In this document: piece after piece, positions 63,912 through 64,000 of the stretch | Layout of the letters: each line of letters starts with the position of its first letter | Numbering within the stretch: position 1 is the first letter of the stretch | Assembly (NCBI RefSeq): GCF_010671605.1 | Contig: NZ_JAABOO010000003.1 | Location: 1 to 64,000, forward strand | Direction of reading: 5' to 3' | DNA from: Leptobacterium flavescens | GTDB lineage: Bacteria > Bacteroidota > Bacteroidia > Flavobacteriales > Flavobacteriaceae | DNA length: 64,000 bases | The notes under the pieces: generated by a model | Database searches by the model: none | Told to the model about the DNA's origin: nothing | What the model saw: only the letters and a program-made list of their open reading frames with translations | Made by a program: the position numbers and the translations under genes

Positions 63912-64000
63912 ATGAGTAAAAAAACAGCAGCAATAACAGCTGTAGGTGGCTATGTGCCCGATTTTGTGTTATCCAACCAGGTGTTGGAAACCATGGTTGA
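63912..64000 (+). CDS. fabH: 3-oxoacyl-ACP synthase III (5' end only)
   Basis: The frame from the ATG at 63912 to the window end encodes MSKKTAAITAVGGYVPDFVL and further residues (SNQVLETMV). The AITAVGGYVPD motif is the usual FabH N-terminus. FabH starts fatty acid synthesis by condensing acetyl-CoA with malonyl-ACP. The catalytic residues are outside the window. The position after rpmF supports the call. Confidence 0.88.
   Translation, partial: MSKKTAAITAVGGYVPDFVLSNQVLETMV

Overview
The window looks like a chromosomal segment of a member of the Flavobacteriia (Bacteroidota), probably a marine Flavobacteriaceae. The evidence is the set of families present: type IX secretion (T9SS) substrates with type A and type B C-terminal sorting signals, a PorP/SprF-type outer-membrane protein, a glutaminyl-tRNA synthetase beside a discriminating-type GltX, head GIN (DUF2807), DUF4175, DUF983 and DUF2007 proteins, and promoters of the Bacteroidota form TTG-N18-TAnnTTTG. 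Genus is not claimed. No rRNA, CRISPR array, prophage or complete insertion sequence was seen; one intact tRNA (CAT anticodon) is present.

Layout. 1-9.1 kb: a minus-strand surface-adhesin operon (Ig-rich type B T9SS substrate, then a PorP/SprF protein with two SPOR-like domains, then a giant SprB-repeat adhesin that runs off the window). 9.4-15.5 kb: glnS, a small secreted protein, an SPFH protein, gltX and an AlkB-type hydroxylase. 15.6-24.6 kb: a DUF4175 coiled-coil membrane protein overlapping ybeY, then mnmG, a methyltransferase, an OmpH/Skp-like lipoprotein, a LysE exporter and a DUF2807 protein; three parS-like palindromes lie in this stretch. 24.7-34.9 kb: rnr, small proteins, an LRR T9SS substrate, a very AT-rich 670-bp gap, rpiB, a GNAT, an AraC regulator, a VOC protein, and the rnpA-DUF4349-S41 peptidase cluster. 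35-38.1 kb: a coupled two-gene operon of a GCS2-CBS ligase and an aspartoacylase-like hydrolase. 38.2-40.2 kb: a LexA/CI-like regulator divergent from a 51-residue HTH gene, with several inverted repeats between them. 40.3-54.5 kb: secreted M1 and S8 peptidases, an MBL hydrolase, a SulP/UspA/Na-H antiporter ion-stress group, lepA, dusB, an FtsX-type permease and rbfA. 54.6-57.2 kb: an accessory islet with a GIY-YIG gene between broken tRNA copies, an intact tRNA, tandem 107-bp repeats carrying tRNA 3' ends, and an AT-rich Fic gene. 57.3-64 kb: a TPR/propeller protein, a LytTR/LytS two-component pair, a tiny exosortase-type CTERM protein, ribE, pdxA and the DUF177-rpmF-fabH lipid/ribosome cluster.

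Most of the window is ordinary core genome: translation (glnS, gltX, lepA, rbfA, rpmF), RNA processing (rnr, ybeY, rnpA, dusB, mnmG), cofactors (ribE, pdxA) and envelope secretion. The least explained parts are the tRNA/GIY-YIG array at 55.0-55.75 kb, the repressor control region at 38.9-39.15 kb and the parS-like cluster at 19.4-23.2 kb.
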